Shown here in pieces: positions 46,545 through 61,500 of a stretch of 64,000 nt of DNA; the first letter of the stretch is position 1; each line of letters opens with the position of its first letter. The notes under the pieces were generated by a model. The model was not told the origin of the DNA. It was given only the letters and a program-made list of their open reading frames with translations, and searched no databases. The position numbers and the translations under genes were made by a program. The stretch comes from Biomphalaria glabrata (lineage: Eukaryota; Mollusca; Gastropoda; Planorbidae): the NCBI RefSeq assembly GCF_947242115.1, contig NC_074711.1, forward strand, positions 750,501-814,500, given 5' to 3'.

Positions 46545-49500
46545 CTATTTTACAAGCATTGTATATTTTCCCATAATTTTCAAGCCACTTGCCGCTGACT
46601 CTAATAAGAGATTATCAAAATCAGCCAAGCCATAGCTGTCTGTGCCAATAGCTGCAAAGCCAGATGCTGGAGAGGTGGGAATTGTTGCATTGAATAATAT
46701 AACTCCATCCAAAGCTCCAAGTGCACTTGCACCCTGAAAAAAAAAATTACAAATAATGTTTTAATCCTGGTGGTGACAAAGATGGGGGGTAGTGGTGTGT
46801 GTGTTCAGCCAATGCAAATTGCCCCAAGCGAGCGGTTGAGTTGTGACGATCAGCCGAGTCGAGTGACAACATGGCGGTTCTGGAAGGATTGGTGTTATGA
46901 ATATAACTCACGGGTTCACAAGAGATGTGGTCATTTGATTAACCAGAAGAGTCGAGCGATGTTCCGTCCGATTCTAGAAGGCCATTAGGGACCCTATATA
47001 AAGAGCGAAGGTATCAGAGTCAGTCATAACTTCCCAATCTACAATTCAGTACGTTACGATAGAGTTCAACAAGGTACGGCTAAGCCAGCAGAGTTCTTGC
47101 TACAACAGTACAGAGTTGATAAAGCAGTTCAGATATCCATGACAGAACATTGTACAGTCAGTGTTAAGTGTTGCCAATTGTACAGTATTGGCTGTGATTT
47201 GTTGGTTGTCAAGCTCTTTAAGTTGATAGTGTCGTGTGGTGCAGTTGCAGAGAGCCTGAATAGTGAGATTCGTTACAATAGGTACATTTCAATAGCATAT
47301 CACAGATTTGATAATTGAAAGATTTCTTCTAAGAAGAAATAATTTGATTTTAAAGTGATATGTTTATAATATATTTTTTGAGTAAGTCAATGCAGACTAT
47401 GCTCATTGAATCTTTGTTCTAGCTCAATTTAATAACACTATATAAAAAACTACAGGATAAAAAGAACTGCTTTAGCAAAAGTGAAAACTGTTTAATCTAT
47501 GCTCTTGATAAATGTATGTTGGCCATCTCTCATTACCATATAGAAGAGTGCTCACTATGCAGGTGTTGTACACTAGCATTTTGGTTACTGTGGTCAGTTT
47601 GTTTTTTAGAGAGTTTTTCCATTGCTGTAGAAGCTTTTTCAATTCTTTTTGTCACCTCAATGTCTAACTTTAGGTTGCTGGCAATAGATCATCCCAGGTA
47701 GTTAAATTCCTGAACAGCCATAAGGGTGTGATATCCAATGGTAGGTATTTCTGAGATGTCTTGTGACAGAATTTCAACGATGGCTAACTGCCATTAACTA
47801 AATAGTATGTAGAAGCGTGGTCGAGAGGCCAAGTGCGCTTGAACTTGGCTTGGCTTGGCTACCTAGAAGGGGGCTCGAGGTTCGACACCCGACTCGGGCA
47901 GAGTTGTATTTACTGAGCGCCCAAAGGCAGCACGGAAAACCAATTCCTAGATACCCCCTCCCCCCCCACCGGTCCACAAATGAGATTGGACCAAAAGCGC
48001 TCTGAGCATGCTATAAGCATGAAAGTAGCGCTATATAAAAGCTATAATCTCTCTCTCTCTCTAGAGTCTCTTTGTTATGGCTTTGAGTCGAGCAAGTTAA
48101 AAAGTCTTTTTTTATCTGAACTACTGTGGATATTTACATTTTCTTCCACGGATTTAAAGGTGGCTGGTGAGTACTTTCCAGCAATATTTAGATCTATATC
48201 TATTTATACTACAACTAACTGAATAACATCCAGCACAAATACTTTATTATACATACAATGAAGAAATAAAATATACTCCTTCAACAAATACTGAAGGATG
48301 AAAAATGAAATATCACACTTTATTTTTGTATGATGATTTACTTTTATACTTAATGATGACTAATGACTCTTCAAAAAACTTCTTGAAGTCATCTTCCTTT
48401 CTTTATCCTTTGCTTTCAAAATTCCCTTTTTCAAAAAGAACTCTTATTTTAAAAAAATTCACTTACATATTGTAGACCAACATATAATGATCAAATGTGC
48501 TATGTTACAGATTTCATTTGTTTCTTTTAAATTGAATAAGGCACTAGTTGCCATAGCGCTAACTTAGATGTTAAAGAAAGGAGCTAATGGCATGAGCTGA
48601 GATTTTGTCCCTTTTTAACCTATTATGTGTCTATAACTATGGTAAAAATCAAATTGGAGAAAAAAATAATTAAGACTAAAATTAACTGCCCGACCTAAAA
48701 CATTCATTGACTGACATAAAAAATTTAGTGACTAACATAAAACATTCATTTACTGACCTGAACTAACAAAGACAAAGTGTGCCATCCAGCTGAAATTTGA
48801 ACTGAACCTTGTTGAGTGATCTTGGTTCTAGCTATAGATTACATAATAAATATAAATTATTCTTGGTGAAATATTAGATACTAAAAATATGGCACATGTC
48901 AGACTCTTAGTTTTGAAGACCAGCAGTTTCCTACTAAGCCACTGTGTCTACAGTATAAATTTTAATTAGTAAATTTATTTCAATAATTCAGTTTTTTGGA
49001 TGACTAATATCAGATTCTCAAGAAAAATTTTATTATACACATGTTAGTGCACACTTATTGCAAAAGATTAAGGCTGAATGATAAGGATGATCTAAGAATT
49101 CAGAATCTTGAGAATGAGTGCTAAAGAATATGATTAGGGTTAAAATATGGCAAAGTATACAATACTAGAATAAAAAATGAGTTGGACAAACTATTCATAA
49201 TTTGGCTTTAGGGTATGACAAATTGAGAATGCAAACAGGATTGCCAGAAGAGAAAATATAAGATGACTGGACAATGTAAAATCTCCTAAACCAATAAATA
49301 ATGACTAGTTTCTGACTTAAATGACTGAAGAACTTTGCTTTTTGACATCTCCATGATGCAAAAGGGTCAGAATATGATGAGAATTATTTCATAATAAGCC
49401 ATTTATATTAAATGTATATAATCTGTCTTTGTTTACTTACCGAAATCATTACTAAGTTGATATGCACCACTTTGAAGAACATATAGATAAATGCCTTGAG

Positions 49501-52500
49501 CTTTGAAGGCATCACATCCGCCTTGATCCACTCTGGCAGCTACAAAAACTCCACTAGTAGAATTTAAGGTGGGGATACGGAAATTAATTTCCACAAAAAT
49601 ATCAGACCTAAGAAATAAAAGAATTTCTATTGTATTAACATCAAAAATAAAGTTAAGTAACTAAATATATTACAAAATGCATTTTCTAGTGTGTGGCAAA
49701 TCTTGAAATCGGAAAGGTTAATTTAGCCCATTGCAATGACTAAGCTGTTTTATTGAGTTTAACCTTTTATGTTAGAGATATTTTAAATACAGAATACTTA
49801 AATGTGTAATAATTAGGTAAATTTAGGCTATCATTAACATTTTATATTTCAGATTATGAAATTGACCTGCAACAGTGATAACAAAGCCAAATAGATAAAA
49901 TCTATGACTCTGCCCTCAATTCGTAATAAAAGCATATTTAAATAGCGAACAATGTATTATATTTTTATAAAGTCTTACATATTAGCACAAAAGTCTGAGT
50001 TTCTATTACATAACTTTTTACACAAAAAAATATTCAGTTTCTATACACAAGGTGTCCCAAAAGTAGGTTTACAGGTTTACCAGCCCAATCTACAGAGTCT
50101 AGTGTTTGTTTTTTTTTACATATTATACTACATAAACTAGTATTTGTTTATCAATCCTACTACTGATACTAATGCTTATATTTACTTGTTACACTATTTG
50201 CTATTGTTTACAACAGATACTAGTATTTGTTAATCTATTGTATCTTTCATCATTTCATGCCTCTTTCTAACTAAATACATTGTAATAAGAATTAAAGTAA
50301 CACTGTAGAGAAACCTAAAACAAGGCTTTATTAAGCTAGAAAGACACATCAACTGATGAAAGATACTTAGATAATAACACATTAAATCACTGTTGTAAAC
50401 ACATTCTCACAATGTTACACCAACATAAACAAGTATCAATTATTTCACCATAAGATAGCTATCATGGTCACCATTAACATAGATATAACAAAATATAAAG
50501 TAAAAAGTTCACATTACCATACATAATAAAAAAAAATTACAATCAGCAAGGAAAAAGCTGTTCATGTAAATTAGATTTATACTCTGAGCAATGTTTTATA
50601 TTGGTATTACTAAGCGTAATAAAAACCACAGTTGGAGTAAGACAAGGCTGCCTACTTTCACCAACACTTTTCAATTTCTTCCTTGAAAGGATAATGGAAG
50701 ATGCTCTCGAGGGCTATGAAGTTACTGTAAGCATTGGAGGAAGAAGAATTACATTGATGGCCTAGCAGGAACAGAAGAAGCTGACTTGGTGATGCGCATT
50801 GACAAGACTTCCGCAGCATATGGCATGCAAATAAATGCCAAAAAAAAAAAGCAAATTATGACCAATAGCTAACAGGGCTTTAAAAGGGGTATCAGTATTG
50901 GAGGTGAAAAGCTGACTAGTGTTAGCAGCTTCAAGTACCTCAGATGAGGGAACGAAACCTGAACTACGGGCCCGAATAGCACAGTCCACAGCAGCCCTGT
51001 CAAAACTTAAAATAATATGGAAAGACAAAGGCTTAGCCCTCGGCACCAAAATCAGACTGACGAGCTCCCCAGTCATGGACACATTTTAATATGCTTGTGA
51101 GTCTTGGATGCTGATTGCAGAGCTAGAGAGGAGGATCCTAGCAATGGAATTGAGATGCTGCAGAAGGATCCTAGGTATCACATTCAAAGACCGCATCACA
51201 AACCAAGAGATAATAGACAGGGTTACTGCAGCGATTGGACTCCATGATGACCTGCTAACTATCGTAAAAAAATGCAAGCTTAAAATCTATGGCCATATTA
51301 CAATATCTTAGGAGCTCGCAAAGACCTTCCTTCAGTGAACAGTACCAGGAAAAAGAAGAGGAGGCAGAAAGAGAAAGCGATGGAAGGACAACATAAAAGA
51401 ATGGGCAGGCCTGCCATTGAAAGAGGTTCTAACTAAGGCAAAAGACAGGAATGGAGAAAGACAGTCAATGAGTCTTGCATGGTGCCCCAACGGTCTAATA
51501 GACTAAGGGATAGGTAAAGGTAAAGCAAGTTAGGATGGCTGCCTGGTCGTGCGGTTTGCGCGCTGGACTGTCGTTCGGACTTATCGATGGTCCCGGGTTC
51601 AAACCCTGCCCGCTCCCATCCCCCGCCGTCCTGCGGGAGGTTTGGACTAGGAAGTAATTATCTTCAACTCTGAAGGAACATCCGAAATAAGTAAAACATT
51701 TTACAAACATATCAAACATACCATATAAAAGGTAGTTTAATAACTGTAAAGTGACTTTTGAGCCAACCTGTACATCAACATCTATAACAAGTCTTTCTGT
51801 AAAGATTGCTAACCTGCGTTTTCTATTATGTCTTGGATTTTATAGTAAACACTTACCAAGTATAGGAACCAACAACACTAATTGATTTGTTGTGCAGATC
51901 AGAATCACACCAGGCCACTGGATTCTCTAAAACCATTTGTCTAATAAACTTTGTTTGACCATCACTAAGTACTTCATAAGAGCCTGTCTGCTGGGCAAGA
52001 TTGAATGGTTCCTGGTACAGGGGATAACCTTAACAAACATAGAAACAGTTTTATAAACAGTTCTAAAAAGCTTTACATAGTATTAAAGATAGTAATAAAA
52101 TTTGCATTACAAATTATGTCAGAAGGGAAGATCTAGAACTAATTCTGTTTCTCAAATTATGGGTGCAAAGGCATTCCATTTAAGTTTCAAGGGACAAAAA
52201 AGTATTTTCATTGTAATCATAATGCTTTTATGATTCTCTATAAACACTGAACAAATTAATGTAGCTAACTCAAGAGCCTGTAGCAGTCCTGCCCTCCTAC
52301 TGGAAACCTGGTTATATTTAACTGTACAAATGTAATGTAGTCAGACTTCTGGGACATATAATCCATAAAGTCAATGGACAAAACTTAATGAAAGTAAAGT
52401 TTCAAACAAAAACTTAAGTAGCTGTGCTAAGAATACAAGGCTATTGTGGATCTTTCTGGAAATATACAAGTCATGATGAGATCAAAAGAGGAGTTTGGTT

Positions 52501-55500
52501 CATTTTGAGAATAGAATGTTCTTTCAAGTATTTCAAGAGAAACTATTGTGCCTGATTAAATCTTAAGGTATTTGTAAAAGCTAAATCTTAAAAAAATTTT
52601 ACTGCCATAACCAATCATTTCAATCATTTTCAACAAGCATTTATAGCAACTAATGTATAAATCTGTTAGCATAATTTTAGGAAATTGTTTTTAAAATGTA
52701 TAACTACAACAACTAATCAGTAAAGTTGTCTGTTGATTTCATTGCATCCCAACAAAAATATATACCTTCAAAATCATCAAGATAAGGCAAAGGAAATGGT
52801 TGGGAGGGAGGTGGGACAGGATATGATCCTTTTTGTCCAGTAGATATCGTGGTCAGTGTGTAGACTTCATCAAGTCCTAACTTGAGAACTGCTTGGCCAG
52901 ACACAAACTGTGAAAGATGTAATGTGATCATATGGATATATTGAGCATCTATATTTGTATATATAAATATCATCACCATCTGTCCCTTGACTTTTATCAT
53001 GGGGGTGCATTGACAGTTCTCCTAACCAAATCCCTACACTTAACCCAGTCAGCAGCTGTTATAATCATGCAGATAGAATATCTAATGGCTAAGCCTATAA
53101 ACAAATTTTATATTGTTTAATTCTACATATCCAATATTTGATTAATATGCCTATAAACCTCATTAAATGAAATTATCATTTGTACATACAGAATATTATG
53201 AGTAGGTCTAAAATCTAGGCTATGTCAAGTTAAAATTAACAATTGTTATTTAAATTATACAAATGGATGAAAAAAAAAAGTATTTCGTCTTGAATCCAAG
53301 TAAAACGATTTTCAAAATAGGATTTTCAGAAGGCATTGGTTCCTTGTTTGTGATAAGCACCTGACACCCAGATAAATTGGTGGTTAGAAAATCTTGACAT
53401 TATCTGTTGGAAGCAGGACGTTTTGGCGCCGCCGTTTTGGCGCGAAGGTCGTTTAGGCGCGAGCCGTTTTGGCGACGGGACGTTTTGGCGCGAAATACAT
53501 TATGTACGTTTATTGTATTATTTCTTTTAAAAGAATTATTCATATCTATGTTTTGCATGAGTGTTTGTGTTAAGACATATTTTTCACGTATAAATGTAAA
53601 TGTGTGTTTGTTTTTCACATCATTTTCTATAATAAACATTTTGGCTTGTGTATGTGTGTTTATTAAGAGGCACACTTTTATTTTCAAAAAAGTTTTTTAT
53701 GATATTACTTTAAAATCAAAAACAAAATGAAACGATGATAGACTAAAAATTGTTGTTTATATTGGTTTATTGGTTTATTTAATAACTGTATGGTATCTCC
53801 AACTATACATACCAAACACTTGCTAATATAAGTAAAAATATAATACATCTACCATGTTTCTCAAAATACTGTAAGTTAAGTATACATAGACACCATGGTT
53901 ATTTGCCTAAGTCGCTGGAATTCAAGGGTTCATTAAAAAAAAAGCTACGTGCTTATTAAATTATCGTCAAATGATATCTCGCGCCAAAACGTCCCGTCGC
54001 CAAAACAGCTCGAACCAAAACGTCCCGTCGCCAAAACGGCGAGGCCAAAAAGGCGGCGCCAAAACGTCACGTACCGTTATCTGTAAGGTCTTAAAAAGAA
54101 GGAGGCATGGTGGCTGAGCAGTAAAGCGCTTGGCTTTTGGACCAGGGGTCCCGAATTAGAATCCTGGTGAAGACTGGGACTTTTAATTTCGGGATCTTTG
54201 GGTGCTTCTGAGTCCACCCAGCTCTCATGGGTACCTGACATTAGTTGGGGAAAAGTAAAGGCGGTTGGTCGTTGTTCTGACCACATGACACCCTCATAAA
54301 CTGTAGGTCACAGAAACAGATGACCTTTACATCATCTGCCCTATAGACCACAAGGACTGAAACGGGAAATTTATTTACTTAAAAAGAAACTTTACCTACT
54401 TTCCATATAACAAGTATAAATTAAATCATCATTCGATACATATTTTTTTTTTTCTGATAGTTATTTAGTAGTTATTATATTCCAATTTTCATTTGGCACG
54501 CACAAACACATGCCTCAATTTTTTAATGAGTATCACTTTTTGCCTCATTAACTGCACACATATTTTAACTTTAATTTATATTTAATGTGTTTTTAACAAC
54601 AAAGATAGCTAAAAATAAATGTGCTAGAAGGCTAAGAAATGTTTATTGTTTATTTATTATTGTTTATTTCAAGTAAAAAGCTTTAAAGATGAATCCAATT
54701 ATGGTTATAAAAGTAGCCCTTTTTTAGCTCATTTAATCAATTTAGAGAAGAGTCTTAACCTTATAAAAACCTTTATTTAGAGCTGCATTCATTTTGAAAG
54801 AGTTCTTCCTCCTCCAGATAAAAAAAATGTTTTTTTTAATACAAAATTCAAGAATAGTCATAAAAAGTTTCATTTCTTTTTTAGTCTTTGTTTTACCTTG
54901 ATACTAATAACACAGATTTTATGAAAGAACTTACTCACCTTCAACTGTCCCAGGGACTGAAACATTATGTCAGGTTGGCCATTAAACCCTAACTTACTGT
55001 ACCAGACATTCATGCTTGTTAGTCTAGCCTAAGGATATCAAAGTAAACACTTGTGACAATTATGTTAATCCAGATAGGCCTACAACAATATTAGTAATAT
55101 TTAGTTAGCATTCATTATACTAAATGTACAACCCAGAGTTGCTATGAAGTTTATATGTTAGTTAATAAACATGGATAGACAAGGTACAAAACAATAGCCT
55201 AAATAAAAGACAAATATTCAAACATAATAAAATTTCTGATTTCATGTCAGTAATTATATTTTATATTTCTGCAATGACAGTCTAATTTCTACATTACAAA
55301 TTGTGTTAAACAGAGGAATCCAATTAAATATACTTACAAAACTTCCTTTAAGATTTAAAGTTACAAGTTGTGGGTGAACATCATACCAGGGTAAACCAGG
55401 ACGTATACAGATAGAGTGGTCATGAGTCTGAAACACAAATAAAGTGATCAAGGTGTGTTTGAAAAACATTTTCAAGAAGCTGTGGGTCAGTTTGACTTGG

Positions 55501-58500
55501 AGGTATGTCTTACATAACAGGTAGGTTTATCTGCCTGACAAATGTGCTTTAAAGATCTGACTTTTATAATCAAACATGCTGAAAGTTTTTTAAACTAATC
55601 TCTGGTAAGGTATATTTTGATACAGGTTTCAACTCACCATGGTTTCAATAACAATGGTCAGATCAGTTCCATCAGGGCTGACCAATCCAACATAAGACCC
55701 ACCTTGTGGTAATTTTCCTACGCCACTGTCATGCTTTAAATATCTCCAACCAATAGAAGTAAACTGAGTTGTATGAGCTGAGAAAGAAAAACGAAAATAT
55801 GTATCATACCTGTGACTCAAAATGTTATAAACTACAATTAATCATTTATTCTGTGTTACTATTTTCAGTCAAGGTATTAGTAAATAGTATGTTATTTTTC
55901 AACCTTTTACGAATTCAGATTATAATATACACAAAAATAATTTTCCACAGCAAGAAACACTTAAAGGATATGTAAGAAGACTTGGGAGATCACATCAAAC
56001 ATTTTTTCAATTTCAAAACAAACAATATGCTCATCTTAGATACAAGACACATTAATATCTTAAGTCAAGACCACTAAAAGCATTTGGCAGAATCAACATT
56101 TCTAGATAGTAAAAACAACCCCTTATTCGTAAAGATCTAGTTTCTATAGAGAAAAGAAATTTGTTAGCATGCATAACAAGATGAACACATGGACGTAATT
56201 ATTTTGTTTTGAAAGAATTACTGTAATTTAAAAGATAAGAAGATAGATCAGTTGTCCATAGGGGAATTAAAAAGATGAACACATGGACGTAATTATTTTG
56301 TTTTGAAAGAATTACTGTAATTTTAAAGATGAGAAGATAGATCAGTTATCCATAGCGGAATAAAAAAGTTGAAACAAAACTTAGATATTTATGTGTCTCC
56401 TTCCTACTACTATATGTTCACAGCACTTTGGAAGTGCGCTTCTTTAAATATATAAATATAGATATGCTATAAATAATGATAAATATAGATATGCTATAAA
56501 TGAAAGATAGATATGCTATAAATGAAAGATAGATATGCTATAAATAATGATAACTATAGATATGCTATGAATGAAAGATAGATATGCTATAAATAAAATG
56601 CTATAAATGAAAGATAGATATGCTATAAATAATGATAAATATAGATATGCTATAAATGAAAGATAGATATGCTATAAATGAAAGATAGATATGCTATAAA
56701 TAAAATGCTATAAATGAAAGATAGATATGCTATAAATAATGATAAATATAGATATGCTATAAATGAAAGATAGATATGCTATAAATAAAATGCTATAAAT
56801 GAAAGATAGATATGCTATAAATAATGATAAATATAGATATGCTATAAATGAAAGATAGATATGCTATAAATAAAATGTTATAAATGAAAGATAGATATGC
56901 TATAAATAAAATGCTATAAATGAAAGATAGATATGCTATAAATAATGATAAATATAGATATGCTATAAATGAAAGATAGATATGCTATAAATAAAATGCT
57001 ATAAATGAAAGATAGATATGCTATAAATAAAATGCTATAAATGAAAGATAGATATGCTATAAATAATGATAAATATAGATATGCTATAAATGAAAGATAG
57101 ATATGCTATAAATAAAATGCTATAAATGAAAGATAGATATGCTATAAATAAAATGCTATAAATGAAAGATAGATATGCTATAAATAATGATAAATATAGA
57201 TATGCTATAAATGAAAGATAGATATGCTATAAATAAAATGCTATAAATGAAAGATAGATATGCTATAAATAATGATAAATATAGATATGCTATAAATAAA
57301 ATGCTATAAATGAAAGATAGATATGCTATAAATAAAATGCTATAAATGAAAGATAGATATAGATATGCTAAAAATAAAAGATAGATATAGATGTGCTATA
57401 AATAAAAAATAGATATAGATATGCTATAAATGAAAGACTTGCCTGTTATCCATATGGGAGTGCTAACATTATAGTTGCCTGACCAAGGTTCTACTGCAGT
57501 CATAAGTCCATCTCTGTAGAATGGCAGTCCATAGTAGTAACTTCCAATCAGATTCCATGATATTGTTCTACAAATATACAAGTCAATTTAAGACATAGTA
57601 CAAACAAATTTAATTGTCAAAAACAAAATTATTTTTATTGCACAAACTAAAATTTTAAGTAAAAGACAAATCACAGTTGGAAACATATGAAAATATAAAT
57701 TAATGACAATAAAAATATTAACAGCTTTTGGGGCTCTCATGCATCTGCTTAAGTTTCAAAATGAGAATATTGAAGGTTTTTAAGAACTACCATGCCACAA
57801 CCAAGGTATTCAATAAATCCTTGGATTATTCAGTACTTTCAAAAGAATTGTTAAAACTGTTTCATCAAACGGTAGCTGCTAAATCTTTCTTCACTCTGAT
57901 TACTATGACAGCACTTACAACTGGGTTGGAAACATGTTTAAGATTCAAGTAGAGTAAATGTAATCATGTATGATCTGAATATTTTTATTCATTAACTTCT
58001 TCTTCTTCTTCTAGCCAGCTTTATTGCTGCTGAGCTGTGAGCTCTTTTGCAGACTGTGCCAAGGAGAAAAAGTGTGCTGTTTTCTTCAGTTGTTCAGCAC
58101 TGCCATAGAGGGTGTTGGTTATGTTAGGCTGTAGTGGAAGTAGGGTCTGCCTAAGGTGGATTAGGAAGGGGCATTCAAAGAGGATATGTTTTAAGGTTTC
58201 ATAAGGGTGGGGGCAGTGTCTGCAAAGGGGGCGTTGTGTGGAGTTTATTTTGTTCAGATGGTAATTTAATAGAGGTGTGTGTCCTGTTCTTAGTTGGAAG
58301 ATTGTAGATTGTTCTTTGCGGGGGAGGAAGTTAATACTGTCCAGTTTGTTAGGCATAGTCATTTCTTTGTACATGGCTCTGCCTGTGTTTCTTGATGCCC
58401 ATTGGTTGAGCCACTCCTCTTTGTGATTGTTGACTAACATTGACCTTAGGGTCAGGTAGCTTACAGGTCTGTCTGGTTGTTCCATAGCTGAACCTGCCTT

Positions 58501-61500
58501 TGATAGCTTATCTGCATTTTCATTTCCCATGATGCCAATTTGTCCAGGGATCCACTGTAGTGTGATATTGATATTTAATTTTGAAATCATCTGGTGGATT
58601 ATCACAATTAGTGTTGTCAACTCTCTTGGGCCGTTTGAGGTGTTGCTGTTAAGTGCTAGCAGAGTGGATTGGGAGTCTGTAAAGACAACAATATCTGATG
58701 GTGATTGCACTCCTTCATATAATTTGTTTTCCACTGTCTGTAACGCTATGGTGATTGCCTCAATTTCGGCTTGAAAGTTTGAGCAGTAATCGCCACAGGG
58801 TGCACTTATTTCAAAGTGTTTATTTTTGGGGAAGACCAGGAAGGCACCAAGACCAGCATTGATGGTAGCTTTGAAGGCCGATCCGTCGGTATATATATGG
58901 ATAGCTGTTTTTGGGTAGCTTTCAATTGTTCTGAGCGTGCCTACTTTGAGCTCCAGTGGATTTGAATCTTTTGTTAAGGTGTTATTTAGTAAATGTGTTT
59001 TAATGGTGGGTTGTCTGTAGTTTAGTCCGGGCATTATGTTTGAAAATCTGGTAATTTTTTCTCTGTTATTGGGTAGGTGGTGTTTTAGGGCTAGTTCGTC
59101 AGTAAGTTGAATCAGAGTTCTTTGCTTTTTTTGGTTGTTTTTCCTATTTCTCTGTGTTAGTAGTTTATTTGGATGATCGTCCTCCAACCTTCTGTATCTC
59201 TCAATAGCTTCTAATGCTGCTCTGTTGCGCCTTAACTTAAGAGGTTCAATATTGGAGTCTATTTCACAGGCTGCTGTGGGAGAAGTTCTCATACCTCCAC
59301 TAATTAGATGCAAGGCTTGGTTTTGGATTGTGTCTAATGATGATTGATAGGGTTTTGTTGGCGGCTACTTGTATGGAGAGACAGTTATCCATTACAGATC
59401 TGACGTATCCAGTGTATAACTGTCATAAGGTTTTCTTTTCAGCTACCCAGGATGTTCCTGCTAGGTGTTTTATAATGTTAAACCTTTTCTTTTAAATCTG
59501 CCATTAAGTGTTTTAGAGACAGTCTTTGGTCTAATTTTACACCAAGATATGTTGGATTTTCTTCTTTATTTATTGGCTGTGAGTCTATTTCAAAAGACCT
59601 ACTTTTTTCAGTGTCAGAGCAGAAGCTCATTTTAACATCCATAATTTGATTAACTCAAAATCTGAAAAAGGCTTAAAGCACAAAAACTGTCTTCACATGC
59701 AGCATCTTTTATTGAAGACAGTTTTAACATTTTTCCTGAAATCCCTAGACTTTAGTAAGTTTTTTTTTTAAATAAATGACTTACAAAATAGCAAGTAAAC
59801 TGCTTTACTATCACATAACATAGCAAACAAATTGCTTTACTATCTTGCAAAAGAGCAAATAAATTGCTACATTATCAAAGTAAGTGGAATGCTACTTAGC
59901 TTTCTATTCATTATTAAAAACCAGATATTTGTCCCAAATCTTCTTTTTTTCGGCATTCATCATTAAATTGTGGGCAGAGTGGCTGAGCACTTGGCTTCCA
60001 AACCAAGGGTCCTGGGTTCAAATGTCAGTGAAGACTGTTTTTTTTTTATTTTTAATCCCGTAGTCCACCCAACTCTAATAGGTACCTGACTTAAGTTGGG
60101 AAAAGTAAAGGCGGTTGGTCATTGTGCTGGCCACATGACATCCTGTTCATCAACTGTTGGCCAAAGAAACAGATGACCTTAACATCATCTGCCCAATAGA
60201 TGGCAAGGTCTATAATGGCTTAAATACAATGCTTATGCGACCATAACTTAAGCAACAATATTTTCTAACCAGGCCTTAGTTTGACCTCTCCTGGACTTAA
60301 TCTATATTTAAACTTATGAAGACATAAGTAACAGAGATATCTGTTAAATTGCAAAGATAAATAGCTGTTAAAATAATTATAACTTACGAAGACATATAGC
60401 CATTGACATAATTTTGATTCAAAATCTGGGGATAAAATATTTTTGTTAAATGCATATTTGCTATAAGAAACAAATAAAATAACAATAAAACCAATAAGAA
60501 TATTCAAATATTTGAATCACAACAATAAAATCATGCACATATATAATATATATATATATAATATACTAGTATATAAAACTAGTATTATGAATAGAACCAA
60601 CAAACTGAACCAGTCTAATCCCCTACAAAGCATCCCTTTTTATATTTTCTTTTACAAGTGTATATAGTTATATATATTAAAAGTCCTCAGAGCTTCCTTC
60701 AGGGAACCATACTTGGAAGAGAAAAGAAGAGGCAGAGAACAGAGAAAGCGATGGCAACATAAAAGAATGCACAGGCCTGCCATTGAAAGAGATTTTATAC
60801 AAGGCAAAAGACGAAGAGGAATGGAGAAAGAAGCCAACAGATCTTGTGTCCAACAGACTAAGGCAGGGATAGGTGAAGGTAATATATCTATTTGTTTTCA
60901 TTTATGCATTTTTCATTTAGTTAAATATAAGTATTATTCAATTATAGAAAAGACTAAAAAAATGATTTTTATTTTAATCAGTATGTCATGTTGTTATAAA
61001 GTGTTTACCCTTGCCCAGCATCCTCCTCCTATTTCATCATTATATGTACTGTAATCTTCAGAAGCCCAAAGACTTTTTCCAGTATTGTAAGCATCCTGTG
61101 AATCATATGTCCCTGGATAATGGCAGCTGTGAACAGAATGACATTTTCAGAACATTTTCCAAAATGTAAATACTATATATAGTCTAAAAACACTCATAAT
61201 AAAATACTTTTAAATTTTTCTTTAAAAAATCTCATTGAAGTTATTACTTGCTAGATCTTTGTATATGTTAACTTAAGTGTCTACAAACTAACAGAGCTAT
61301 AAATAAAGCAAGTTGGCCAGGTCTTTCCAACCTGAACAATTGTCTCAATAGTGCAGTTTGTTACAAATTATATAGTCAGGAGATACACCTAAGGTGATTG
61401 ATAGTGAAAGCACAAATATGACAACATTAATTCAGAGTGAGACTGAAGCTTTCATATGAAAAGCAATTGTTGCTAGGCTTTCAGAAAGATAACATATACA

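Noticed and set aside
53407-53730. 107-codon frame starting [16 protein letters not shown]
   Set aside because: It begins in the terminal word array of the fold-back element and then runs through AT-rich sequence with no recognisable domain.
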